Source of the DNA: Lunularia cruciata
Lineage: Eukaryota > Streptophyta > Marchantiopsida > Lunulariales > Lunulariaceae
Length of the DNA: 64,000 nt
Assembly: GCA_948567375.1 (NCBI GenBank)
Contig: OX419762.1
Coordinates: 38,359,034 to 38,423,033, forward strand
Reading direction: 5' to 3'
Positions 12,800 to 23,021 of the stretch are shown piece by piece; position 1 is the first letter of the stretch; the number at the start of each line of letters is the position of its first letter. Under the pieces are notes generated by a model, which saw only the letters and a program-made list of their open reading frames with translations, ran no database searches and had not been told where the DNA came from. The position numbers and the translations under genes are program-made.

Positions 12800-14215
12800 T
12801 CCTACAACACACTACAATAGATGTATGCCATGTGGGTCATAGGTAGAACCACAAATGCATTGGTATGGAAGCCCCAACAAGACCAGATGAGGAAGAACTC
12901 TTCTGATATGAAATGAAAATCCTCTATCAAAGGAGAGGCATGGAGCCAATCTCCGAAGCCTTCCCCTCCGTAAGAAAAAATACTAGCTTTGTAAAATAGA
13001 GGCACATCAATGAGGGAGTGGGTGTGCATACACTCATTGATGTTTTCCTGAATCTTCCTAGAGTCTAGTGTACAAAGTAAACAAGTGTTGGGAGTGTTGT
13101 GCATGCAAGGCCTAGTAAAAGGTCACGAGCCAACCATAGATAACTTTGAAATCATGGCTACCTGAATCCACTATCGTGATAGGTGACCATGGTGTAAGAA
13201 CATGTCAGCCAAGCAGGGGGCCACTAGGGCCCATGCACCTATGAATGCTACTAGTGCAATTGTCTCCTATAGTATGAGACCACATCCTCTCGTTGCTATA
13301 GGTAGGATTGTATGTAGTCTACAACACTCCTATGATAATTGTGAGAGCATACATGGCCCTAAGAGAGTGGAGAAGGTGTGGTGTATGGTGCTATCAAAGG
13401 TGCATAAGTGTGGTAGAAGAGCCTCAATAGGAGGGTATGAGCGAGCCAAGTATGATGCTCAAGGGAGATAACGACATACTAAGATGGAGTAGGCTGCCTG
13501 TGCATTCCCCAACCTAGGAAGTAAGTGAACATGGGTTGTTGCTCACACTAATGTGTCAAAGATGAACGTGCTGCAGTAATCCTCCTCTCCTAGTGAAGAT
13601 CCCAACACTCTTACACCTCCTATGGGGAATCGGAACCCTGGTGGAAAATCTGAGGGAGTGAGAACCGCATGTGGGCTCCATACCTTGCATTTATGAGTCT
13701 GAACTAAATATGAAAGCAATGGCTGGGAGTGTTGTGCATGCAAGTGAAAGCCGCTACCACTTGCACCACATCCTCCATAGGGCCCAAGATGTGGGTATCA
13801 TTGGAGAAGGACAGAAATAGACATGATGAAAAAGTGGTTGCAACCTCTCGTAAAGCAGTGTAGTGAGTTATGGCAAAAAGAGGTCCCCCAAGGGGATCTC
13901 TTGAGCGTGTACCCTCTGCCAATGCAAGTTGTGTGAAGTCTCCAATGTAACAAAGGGGTCTCTATGCCGTAGAACGTGTGAACAAATGGAATCAAGGATG
14001 GGATCTTTTGTTGAATGAAGAGCATGAAACAAAGCTGGATGAGAAATGGTATTGAAGGTATTAGAGACATCCACTTGCAAACGGAATCAAGGATGAGATT
14101 TGCAAACAGAATCAAGGATGGGATCTGATCTCTTGTTGAACGAAGAACATGAAACAAAACTGGACAAAAAATGATATTGAAGGTATTAGAGGAATCCACT
14201 TGGACAACCATCAAT
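12800..14215 (-). mobile_element. LINE family B, copy 2 (decayed fragment)
   Basis: Minus-strand relic of the same family as 1-2830. Right to left: RT motif A (QVDVSNTFNTIS), motif B (PLGGPLFAITHYTALRE), motif C region (SFSNDTHILGPMEDV), thumb (KCKVWSPHAVLTPSDFPP, then GGVRVLGSSLGEEDY), and a C-terminal region near 12.85-13.1 kb paralleling copy 1 (LDSRKIQENINECMHTH against LDSREIQEDLTEHMHTH). The Asp-Asp of motif C appears as NDT. The reading shifts frame several times. The motif A segment is duplicated in tandem (13990-14210). 3' end not identified. Confidence 0.7.
13990..14210. repeat. Tandem duplication (about 120-bp unit) inside LINE B copy 2
   Basis: The block from ATCAAGGATGGGATC through GGTATTAGAG at about 13990-14075 recurs at about 14113-14195 with scattered substitutions, duplicating the RT motif A region. 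The two units are diverged, so the duplication is not recent. Confidence 0.7.
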
Positions 14216-14219
14216 TGGG

Positions 14220-14402
14220 GTGATTCTAGACCATAGGTTTAACATCGATCATATATTTTAGATCAGTAGGATAGATTTATCATACTAATACTATTTGGGC
14301 TTAGCCCCATTTTACCTCCTATATCTTATCCTTGTGTTATCCTTGTACGGTTTGATCAGTCTTCCTATCCTTATTGCTATCATACGTGCTCCGCGGACTT
14401 TG
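14220..14402 (+). mobile_element. LINE A 3'-tail fragment T1 (decayed)
   Basis: Matches the last codons and 3' UTR of LINE A: TTGGGCTTAGCCCCATTTTACC, then the CTTGTACGGTTTGAT block and a degraded end (GTGCTCCGCGGAC). 5'-truncated. It marks the left edge of the CpG-containing island. Confidence 0.6.
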
Positions 14403-16046
14403 ATCACTAGTAAAATAGCTTTGTTGGAATAACCTCCTGGAACATACCGACGCTGTGGGGGGCAAATTCTGGTCATATACCAAATATTCATTCTCTTCTA
14501 TTGAATCAGAACTCTAGACATAGCCCCGATTACTAAATCCTTATCTATAGATGAATCACCATATCACTCAAGTGCGTTGCTTGAAGAAATCCTCACAAAC
14601 ATGTGTGTGAGATTTGGTCGTATGCTCCCTCGAAATCGAGTCGGAGGGAAAGAGCTGAATGGTGTGTCTTCTTGACAAACTCCTGCTCTGTTTGCAAGGT
14701 CACAGTCAAGTATATTCCTACATTTGCCAAACCCTGACTTACTGCGTGTTGACCGACGGTGGAACTATAGCTTTTAGACGGGTTTGCTGTGATCGTTGCC
14801 ATAATTGTATGTGGGAGTCAAAATGGTGAGCGGATGCCAATTCCCACGGTTTTCGGCTTTGTGGGTCAATTTTATAATCTCCTGGCTTGCTGTTCGTGAT
14901 ATTTTCACTTTCACTATATTCAAGAATATATTCACAACACAAACTTCGGAATAAAAATCTAACTAAAGTAGATTGAAAAGTCAGATTGACAGGAAATGTA
15001 GAGAGAGATAAAAACCAGAGCGAGAGCTTGAGGTCCCACTACTCCACTTGCTTGTGACTGTATGAGCCTCAGGTCGTATCCCTCACATGCGAAGCTCGTG
15101 ATCAACTCCATGGTGATGACTAACTATGGTCGAATATTTCCTATACAACCAAAATACTACATTTAAACGCGAAACAAAGTACTCAAGAATGGATTCATGC
15201 TCTTGCTGTTAAGCACTGATACGCTGGGCTCTTACATTGGTGGCCAGTTTTCTTAGTGACTTTGTTCTACTCCTTATTGTTTATGGATCGAAAGAAATAA
15301 GGAACGATAAACCTCTTTAAGGAAAACATCGTCCGTTGTTAAAGTAGGACAGCTCTACACAAGTGAGCAAGCTCCCATTCCCCTTCCACACTGAATTCCG
15401 AGCAAATAGTAGTACCCCAAAGGAAAAGAGAGAGAATATAAGGCATTCGGAACTCCTGGAACGAATGATCTCTGCATGGACAAGGATTCGATATCTCCTA
15501 GGTGGGAAATTTGTGTAGTTACCTGACACCATTTGGACTATCCTCGATGAATACTTGAATCAATTCATTGATTGTCTGGTTCGAGGCTTGAAGTCCGAGT
15601 TCCTTTGCCAAGGATGTCGTCTGCTCTCTGATCACCCGACATTTGTCTGGCGCTGATCAAATCTTATCGTGTTTCAAAAGTGGGTGGCTTTTCAATCCTC
15701 AGCTTGTCATCTTCTTTAGTTGATAATACCATGCTAAAATTGACATGTTCTCTTGATGCGAGACCTGTTCACAGTTTTGAATAACCGACTATATTTCCCA
15801 ACTTTTCCTAAACGTAACCTTTTCATTAACTTTATCAACACAAACCAGCACATCGGATCTTTACGAAAGATTAGCTGGAAACATCTTCTAATTTTAGAAG
15901 ATGTTTCCAGCTGATAATTTGAGGGCCGAATAGGCCCGACTGTGCAAGAGAAATATATTTGATACAATTGCGATATATAATCAGGTAGTCGTAAGAAAGA
16001 GCGGACACTCTATATTACATAACCTTCTTCTTATTCGCTCAGACCG
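14403..16046. other. Island sequence without a firm gene
   Basis: No recognisable domain. Short minus-strand readings (14593-14802, 14739-14942, 15317-15532, 15734-15967) may be exon fragments but have no family match and no convincing splice links. A 40-bp near-perfect palindrome lies at 15873-15912. Confidence 0.4.
15873..15912. repeat. 40-bp palindrome, 19-bp perfect arms, 2-nt spacer
   Basis: The arm AGCTGGAAACATCTTCTAA is followed by TT and its exact reverse complement. The arms are identical although the surrounding sequence is not repetitive. Could extrude a cruciform or be a foldback relic. Confidence 0.85.
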
Positions 16047-16114
16047 GTGCGGTATTCTGCTTATTACTATAAAGAAAAAGGTGCGGTATTCTGCTCATTA
16101 CTATAAAGAAAAAG
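16047..16114. repeat. 34-bp tandem duplication abutting a LINE A tail
   Basis: Two near-identical 34-bp units (GTGCGGTATTCTGCT...AAGAAAAAG) at 16047-16080 and 16081-16114 lie directly against the 3' end of the LINE A tail fragment T2. One substitution separates them. Confidence 0.8.
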
Positions 16115-16201
16115 GCGACCGCGTAGGAAAAACGAAGGATGGGAAGATCTCATCGAGCCGTACAAGGGAGAGACAAAAAAGATAACATGGGGCTAAGCCC
16201 C
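16114..16201 (-). mobile_element. LINE A 3'-tail fragment T2 (tail only)
   Basis: An 88-bp unit covering exactly the conserved 3' tail, from GGGGCTTAGCCCC to ACGCGGTCGCC on the minus strand, with no preceding ORF sequence. The octamer ATAGTAAT occurs just outside both ends, a possible target duplication. This is either an extreme 5' truncation or a short non-autonomous unit using the LINE tail. Confidence 0.7.
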
Positions 16202-16543
16202 AAATTACTATGGTAGAAGTTGATGGTAGAAGTTGTATTCGAAGTCAAGGCTCCCAATATGGATAGGTAGAACATCCACGTTAGGGTGCACAACCTTCTG
16301 CACAATGTAGGGGACGGTACTGTAAGTATAGGTTGCTGTTTACGCTCGTGCTGGAGCATGAATTGAATACAGTATCTCAGTTCAGTCACTGGTCGGTACG
16401 TTCGTCGGAAGTTCAGAGTGATTTCCCACGCCCGTGTTTCAGCTGCACGAACTGAATTCAATCAATCAGGCCATGATCGATTTTCCATTTCTTCTCCCTC
16501 AAGTTTCTTCTTTCTTTCTTCTTTCTTTGGGCCGAACGAAAAG

Positions 16544-16690
16544 GGCGACCGGGGAGGAAACACGAAGGAGGGAAGACCTTATCAAGCCGTATAAGGATGA
16601 GACAAAAGAGGTAAAATGGGGCTAAACCCCAATAGTATCGGAATAAGAAATCTACATAGTGCACATGAAGATATCCACGCTACGCCAAAA
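16544..16690 (-). mobile_element. LINE A 3'-tail fragment T3
   Basis: Includes the tail (GGCGACCGGGGAGGAAAC on the plus strand) plus about 60 bp corresponding to the last codons of the LINE A ORF (GAAGATATCCACGC region). 5'-truncated. Confidence 0.7.
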
Positions 16691-17491
16691 AGGTCAAAAT
16701 TCTAAGTAACATACGATACTGAATAGTCTGGTCAAATGCTGGTGTCGTGTCTCTTTGATTTCCCCGGTTGTCGTTCAATACCACATGTTGTTGATTAGTA
16801 GTGAAGGCGGGTGGTGGTCATCTTCTATTTCTCTGTCGTTGAATATCACGTTGTCCTGATAATACGTGAGCTGGGTGGATGGTCAACGTCCATATGTAGA
16901 CAGTTTCTCTCCAATGCTTTTGAGTTATTTAGTTTTTCTCTCCTTGATACACTTTTTCCTAGCTCCTATTTGGGCTTTTGTATTCGTTATTGTTCCGTGC
17001 TGGTATTACTTTGGTGTGATCTTTCTTCTTCCCGTTTCTCATCCATAACAATAGTTCCAGTCACGGTATGGTGCTCTCAGGCCCTGGGTTTTCATAGATG
17101 AGCCGCACCAAGTAGGTGTGGCTATTAGTTCTAAAGCACTCCCTCTTCATTTATCAAATATATTATTCGAAAATTTCTATCACACAGTCTAGTTTAATGG
17201 TAGATTATTTGATTACTCTTTGACAGATGGCTATGTAAACTTTCCCTTGCACTAGCTGGAGGTCCTGGAGTTACCTAGGTAATAAGCCCATTTGTTTCCT
17301 TAGTGCTTGCTCTTTTTCTCCTCTTGCAATCCTTAGTGCTTTGAGTCCTGTTATTCTTTAGAGGTATATCTTTTTTCTTTAGAGGTATATTTTATGTAAT
17401 ATTTCACGACCCTGATATAAGCGTCAATTTGAAGTAGTTTTAGGGGACCGAGCGTTTCCATGCAGCCCGTAGCAAACTGTCACTTAATAGA

Positions 17492-17570
17492 GAATAAGGA
17501 TGGAGGATGGCAAGACCACATCAAGCCTTACAAGGATGAGACAAAGGAGGTAAAGTGGGGCTAAACCTCA
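17492..17570 (-). mobile_element. LINE A 3'-tail fragment T4 (decayed)
   Basis: Contains GGATGGCAAGACCACATCAAG and AAAGTGGGGCTAAACC on the plus strand, matching the tail block with several substitutions. The terminal GCGGTCGCC part is lost. Confidence 0.6.
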
Positions 17571-18054
17571 TATGAGTTTAGTGACCTTTGACCTTGGACC
17601 TGCACCATAGAAACAAGTGAACAGCTTGGACCGAGTCCTATGACTGAACTGCCCTAGTTGGGCGGAAAGAAAAATCGTCAGAAAGATTCTGCGCAAGAAT
17701 ATCTGGAAGTGTCTTCATCTTTCACTCTGATGTACTTAATTTGACTGTGATTTATTAACTTATGTATGTTTTGGGTTGAAATATGGATATAGATGTAAGA
17801 GAATTCACTCTATTGGGTGACGACACTTATATAGTTATAGATCATACATGGATTAACATATTGGCGATCCATTGTAAGAGTGCTTACTAAATTTGATGAT
17901 GGAAGAATCTTTTTGTTGTTCTAATTTCTAGTTTATATTATACTTTTTATATTTACGTGCGGCGGGTACCCTCAGCGTACGCAACGTTGGGGGCCTTGGA
18001 GTGGTTTATTTTGTTCCCAAAGTCTCAAACTTTTTACAGCTCATAAGTCCTAAC

Positions 18055-18231
18055 TTGGGGGAGCGCCACGACGGTAACCGGCCGGCGCCAGGGGGACCGC
18101 GACTGGATTGACTCTGCGAAAGCATTTCGGACTGACGAAGAAGAGGAGGTTAGCGCCTTGCGAGGCAGATCGTCATCCTTGAGCCATTTCCGGGTATCTG
18201 CTTCCTCGACAATAGACCGTAGCCAAGGCAT
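18055..18231 (-). CDS. Candidate exon, unrecognised product
   Basis: A 65-codon minus-strand reading starting MPWLRSIVEEADTRKW, Ser-rich in the middle (TSSSSSV) and ending near VVALPQ. A GTTAGG donor-like site follows PQ at about 18055, and without splicing the ORF stops a few codons later. Codon choice is GC-balanced like the 491-codon ORF in the same island. No homology recognised and no partner exon located. Confidence 0.3.
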
Positions 18232-18386
18232 CGTGGACCAACGAGTCTTGTCGTTTTACTTTCGTGTACTTTTGGGGTAAAGATACGGTTCCTAACCTTG
18301 TGGTTTCCGCATGGCTCATGCCGCAAATTTTACTTTTGTATTTATAATCTATTCAGTAAGATAATTGTAATTTTCATTTATAGACA

Positions 18387-18510
18387 ATGGGGTCTTTCCC
18401 ATCCTTCGTGTTTCTATTTTGATGTTTTCTAATTTCCCATCCTCGTGTTCCTGTTTTGATGGGATCATCCTATCCCTCGTGTTTTCTACTCGGGGGCGCT
18501 TCTTTCTTTT
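18387..18510 (+). mobile_element. LINE A 3'-tail fragment T5, internally reiterated
   Basis: Three successive degenerate versions of the tail block TCCCATCCTTCGTGTTTCTA, each followed by a TTTTGAT or GTTTTCTA link, ending in a CTACTCGGGGGCGCTT version of the terminal CTACGCGGTCGCC. Suggests slippage or repeated priming at the tail. Confidence 0.55.
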
Positions 18511-18706
18511 TATAGAAAATATGCAACTATTATCAATAATGATTATTGTTATTCACAATATGATTAAACCACTAAATTCTTGTTTGCTTCGCGTAATTTT
18601 GATATTTTAATCCATGGAACGAATTTCTCATACTGATGCTTTTGAAGTATATTTATCATTAGTATGTATCTCGATTTATATAATTCACATGGCGATAATA
18701 TTGGGG

Positions 18707-18722
18707 TTTAAGACGTCTTAAA
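18707..18722. repeat. 16-bp perfect palindrome
   Basis: TTTAAGACGTCTTAAA is fully self-complementary. TTTTAAGACG recurs at about 18746. Function unknown. Confidence 0.7.
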
Positions 18723-18845
18723 GAAAAGAAAAACCCAACTTTTATTTTAAGACGTTACTTTTGCTATGATCCTATGTGGGTCGCCTTCCCGAAACGTTGG
18801 ACTCCTCCTATGTACTCTGCTGTATTTATCTTTAAAGGGGGAAAA

Positions 18846-18933
18846 GGCGACCGCGTAGGAAAAATGAAGGATGGGAAGACCCCATCAAGCCGTACAAGGG
18901 AGAGACAAAAAAGGTAACATGGGGCTAAGCCCC
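18846..18933 (-). other. LINE A structured 3' tail (two hairpins)
   Basis: On the minus strand: GGGGC-TTA-GCCCC (stem-loop with the ORF stop TAG in it), then a pyrimidine-rich run, then GATGGG-GTCTT-CCCATC (second stem-loop), ending CCTACGCGGTCGCC before a T run. This block is repeated in at least ten places in the window, which argues that it is the conserved recognition end for target-primed reverse transcription. Confidence 0.65.
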
Positions 18934-19600
18934 AATAGAGTTTGTATGAGAAATCTGCCCTACCGCACCTAAGATATCCAAGCTATGCAAGTCATACGGT
19001 CTACACACAATTGGAGCATCCGATGAAACATCACCTAATGTGATTCCTCTCCTATGGATTGCACCAACCACTTCCCTCTGTAGAGCAATGGACACAAGCT
19101 GTCTAAAGTAAGCTACAAAGTATGAGAGTGAGAGTGGTACCCCCTGACGCCTAACATGATAAGCTCTCGCGCACTCCCTGACAAATGTGTCAAATGCCGT
19201 GTCCATCGCTCCATATAACTCCAAGGCTAGAGGAACAAAGAGGTGACCTCGCTGCATGCCCCTATACTTGGAGACCTTGCGACCTGCTGCTGCACTCACC
19301 GCCCATCCAGGGGGATGGGTAATCACTCCCTCCGAAACTATGTCCCGCGTAGGGTCCGTGACCATGACATCCGCTACTGTCACCTGATCATCTCGAACCA
19401 AGTATAAGTCTGCCCTGACACATGTCGTCTGCAACGCATACAAACGCTCCCTCCAAACTAAGTATCCACTCTCTCATGCCATAGCAAAACACTATGTCTC
19501 TAATGGCATCATGTGTAGCTATCCTCTGTCCTCCAAAAGGACACCGTGTCATGTGGACCGCCGCTGCATCTAGTGTGGAACCACACTCACAAGTGAGTAA
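18928..19600 (-). CDS. LINE A CCHC knuckle and restriction-like endonuclease domain
   Basis: The knuckle reads CECGSTLDAAAVHMTRC (C-x-C-x10-H-x3-C), followed by GGQRIATHDAIRD, the R/H-D signature that follows the knuckle in R2-like proteins. The nuclease core has RADLYLV and, ten residues later, VADVMVTDP (the PD...D element), then KVSKYRGM (the K..KY motif) and FVPLALELYGAM. The sequence between knuckle and nuclease is frameshifted here; copies at 23.0 and 26.5 kb keep the same motifs in frame. The nuclease would nick the target DNA for target-primed reverse transcription. Confidence 0.65.
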
Positions 19601-20104
19601 TGAAGATGCAGATGGGTGGACCAAACCTAGGCGAAACCTCATCATTGTAGAGAAAGTAGCCGGTGCGAGTCGGAAAGCCCTAATGCATGGTCGAGCTAGG
19701 ATCCACGAGCCTGCACCCTTGCCGGAGCAAGAGCATAGACGTGCTCTAGTAGCCTGAGGAATGGACGAGTCAACTAAGAGAGAATGTAGCGTATGCTCAC
19801 ACTATCGCTCCATCAAGGAAGACTGTAGACCTCTAGTCCAATCTGACAATAGTGAAGCAAATGATGGAAAACCCTCTTGTGCTCGTGGAGATAGACTATC
19901 TCTCGTCTGCCGCAATAACACCTGGAGAGAAAAGGGTCCTCCCTCCACCTCTGTCACATAAGTCTCCAAAACCGGCCTATCAGCAACCACAAAACGAGAG
20001 GCAAGTAGGGGTGCCGAGAGAGCCCAACTACCCAAAAATGTTGTAGGTGCCATCTCCTCCATAAAAAGCAAGCCAACCCCACCACATGAGATTGGTAGAG
20101 CCGT

Positions 20105-21200
20105 CTATCTCCGTGCCAAATCCCCTGTCACACACTCAAAAGTCCCTGGTCCAATAATATCACCAAAGACTCCCATAATCCTCCTATCAAATGCTCTCAG
20201 ACGTGATAGGAAGGACGGTGAGGGTGGAATTGTACGGATGAAGTAGGATGGTCGATGAGCAATACTGGAAGAGAGTATACCAAATGCCACCTGCGGATCT
20301 CCTAGTAATGGAAGGTCATCCACATGGAGAACATCCTTTGCAAGGGCAGCGTCCAAGAAGCGTGTGACAAAATCCTCCGATCCTACTGGCACTCCAAGAA
20401 CACAAAGTCCATCTGTGGATGTGATACACCCCTCTGGAAGCTCAAGGTGGGGAGGGATACCTAAAGGGGACCATGCCCTACACTTTGACACCTTGACTCT
20501 CAAGCCTACTAGATGTAGCTCGGTAGTCAAGTAGTCAAAGGCCTGCCTAATCTGATCTACAGGGCCTACAATATGTGTATCATCTGCCAAGGAGGGAAAT
20601 ACACAACCTGGCATGGCCAAAGTAGTAGATAGGAGAGCTCTAAAGTGAGCCATGGCAAATAAGGGCCCCCCAAAGGATCTCCCTGTCGTGTACCAACAGC
20701 TGACTCCAAGATGGTGACTCCTTCCTGTGAACCACCATGCTGGTAGTAAAGGGAAGCAGGAGAGCCAAAAAAACACCACACAAAAGGAATGAGACTCGCC
20801 AAGGATCCACCAGCCTCCCTAAGCTCTCTAAAGATGGATGCACGTGAGACGCTATTAAAAGCGTTCTCAACATCCACCTGTAGGACGACCCACTCTGGAT
20901 GGATATCTAGGAGTGCTCTAATGCCTAGAGATATAGCCTCACATCCTCCAGGTGTAGCTACTCCAAACTGATGTGGACTAAGGTGTTGTCGAAAGTGAGA
21001 ACGATGCTAAAGGACAATAGTACAACTGACCAAATGCAAAAAGATCTCTCCAATAGCAATCGGTCTAATGCCTCCCGTGTCCTTCTCAATCACAAGAAGT
21101 CGACTAGCACCTAAGACCCGACTAACAGACATAGGAATGTCTCCTCTCACTATTGCTGCAGCCACCTGAAACAACTCGGTTAAACCACTAGAAGGATCAT
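20105..21200 (-). CDS. LINE A reverse transcriptase domain
   Basis: Motifs in order: GASRLLVIEK...IRPIAIG (motifs 0-1, about 21.0-21.13 kb), QVDVENAFNSVSR (motif A, about 20.87 kb), GTRQGDPLGGP (motif B, about 20.69 kb), LADDTHIVGP (motif C, about 20.59 kb), then the thumb with KVSKCRAWSPLGIPP and a conserved LRAFDRRIMGVFGDII block. The catalytic Asp residues of A and C are present. Two stops and one frameshift interrupt it. Confidence 0.8.
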
Positions 21201-21984
21201 CTGTCTAGAAGCAATCTCTTAGGTGCTCATAAACCATCCCTGACAAGTCTCCTGAGGAAAGGCGAGGGGCAATGCACAATGCTTGTGCAAATAGCGACCT
21301 ATCAAGACATAAAGGCTGCTCAGGCTGATAATCTAAGACCTCTAGTGGTAGTCCCTCTACTGCTATAGGATGCAATGAGCGTAGAGAAGAGATGGTCTCA
21401 TCAATAGGACTTGCTATAGACAAAGGGTGTAGCGCTTGTGCTGCTCTACTAAACTCTCCCGCCTGACCCAATGTCCTACATCGTCGTAATCGAGTGGAAT
21501 CTGTGGTATCCTGTGGCGATGCTTGTCTCCTAAATCGTGTAGCCCTAACAGACTCCTCTTGAAGCGCTGCCCAATCCCCCGCTCGGAATCGACGAAATCT
21601 AGCCACCACCTCTCTATGCCCCGCACGTCCCCCTCTAGCATAACAAAGACACCATCGAGGGAGGAGGAGGAATAGGAACCACGCTAACTCATCCAAGGGA
21701 TCACGTGCCAAACAATCCAGTGGTAGGCAAAAAGCCTGTCTAGCCTCATCATGGAGTGTGCGGGGCAGCCTATGGAATAGACGTGGACATGGAAAACTAG
21801 TCTCAAATAACCCCAAAATGCAACTCGCCTGAGAAGCTAACCACTCCCACGACTCAATCGGTATCCCTGGAACGATCAACGAAGGTATAGAAGAAGCATG
21901 TGTAATCCCGAGTGTCACTGCAGTCGATGTGGTCGCTCGTCTCACGTGAGCATCCCAAGTGGTCCAATCATAGTCCTTGTGCAT

Positions 21985-22093
21985 CCTTCCCACATGGGGT
22001 CTTTACTCCTTGTGAGGTAAAGCGTCGGTGACACACCGGGCATGATGTATCCCGACCCGCTCTAGGCGACCCCACATGGGAAGGTGTAGCCAT
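21985..22093 (-). CDS. LINE A N-terminal C2H2 zinc finger
   Basis: From ATG 22093 the protein reads MATPSHVG..., then CPVCHRRFTSQG and, after a one-base frameshift, a HVGRMH-like run, giving C-x2-C-x12-H-x4-H. An N-terminal C2H2 finger is characteristic of R2-like elements, where it contacts target DNA. Confidence 0.6.
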
Positions 22094-22617
22094 GGCTAGC
22101 ACAAGAATAATGATAGTAACACATGATACTCCTCTTGATATCTCCCCATATCTGCAAAACCACAACCCCTCACATCCCAACTCCCATAAGAAACAATCTC
22201 TCCAAACCCTAAAATCTATAAACTCTCATAATTTTCAATTTCCATCTCCAAAATTTTCAAATTAAATTCACATGGAACTTAATCATGAAAACCAAGAAAT
22301 TAGAAATGAAAATTTCCAACCCATCACTCTCAATGTATAATGATCACTCTCAACCCTAAAAAAGCTAAAAATCTTCATAACTTTCTACTCCATTCTCCAT
22401 AGTCTTCAATCTAGGTACCAATGGAACCAAAATTGAAAAACGAAGAGAATTGACTATTCACTCAATTGCTACATGCTAGAAAACACTCAGGAATTATCAA
22501 AATAGTCTCCCATCTCTCCCTCTCCTCTCTCGGCTCCACACTCTCCCGCAGCTCCTCCACGCCTCCGAAAAAAAGTCCTTAAAAAAAGTCCATATCTTTA
22601 AATAACTTATCTTTAAA

Positions 22618-23021
22618 TAAGAAAGCTACTATAACAATGTCGAATCAGCACTAAGTCTTGCTGACATCTTTAATAATGCTCATTTGCCGAAATGGAATCA
22701 TACAAAACATGCCAAGGTGAATATTGGTGCAGCTGCTATCGTAGCGGACTCGTCATCATTTCCCTAGACTTACCAGACCGTCTACCCCAATGGTCGAGTA
22801 GATTATCGTCTTCTCCATCCTTCCCTTTAGTTTCCGGTCAACATCAAGAGAACAATTTTGATGGAAAGAAAATAGAATGATCCCAATTCAGTTAAGACAA
22901 ATTCAACCAATCAACTCTTCAAAAGCTGTAACGAGCCACTTCGATTCCCCCAATAAGGTAGCTCCAAACCTTCGGTAAATGTAAGAAGCGAGAAGGTGCA
23001 CAATCTATTGATTTGCACAAT
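22618..23021. other. Island sequence between LINE A copies
   Basis: No recognised gene. A 62-codon plus-strand ORF (22692-22880) has no motif. Sequence just before 23022 (TTGATTTGCACAAT) resembles sequence just beyond the end of the next LINE copy (TGATTGCATACAAT near 23856), a possible worn target duplication. Confidence 0.35.

Larger units (their letters stand above)
18837..22606 (-). mobile_element. LINE A, near-full-length R2-like non-LTR retrotransposon
   Basis: About 3.77 kb on the minus strand, flanked by an 11-bp repeat TTATCTTTAAA (18826-18836 and 22607-22617; a shorter version also at 22592). One long ORF starts at ATG 22093 and ends at TAG 18927-18925. Domains in order: C2H2 finger, reverse transcriptase, CCHC knuckle, restriction-like endonuclease. 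That order, the single ORF and the length are those of R2-like elements. No poly(A) tail; the 3' end is a short structured UTR. The ORF is interrupted: a frameshift after the finger (near 22,000), stops near 21,203 and 21,013, a frameshift after motif B (near 20,660), a stop after LARR (near 20,104) and others, so this copy is a pseudogene. About 500 bp upstream of the ATG are probably its 5' UTR. Confidence 0.75.

Noticed and set aside
13202-13471. 89-codon plus-strand ORF
   Set aside because: Shadow of the minus-strand LINE B copy 2.
19494-20046. Plus-strand ORFs of 64-87 codons
   Set aside because: Antisense shadows of the LINE A C-terminal region.
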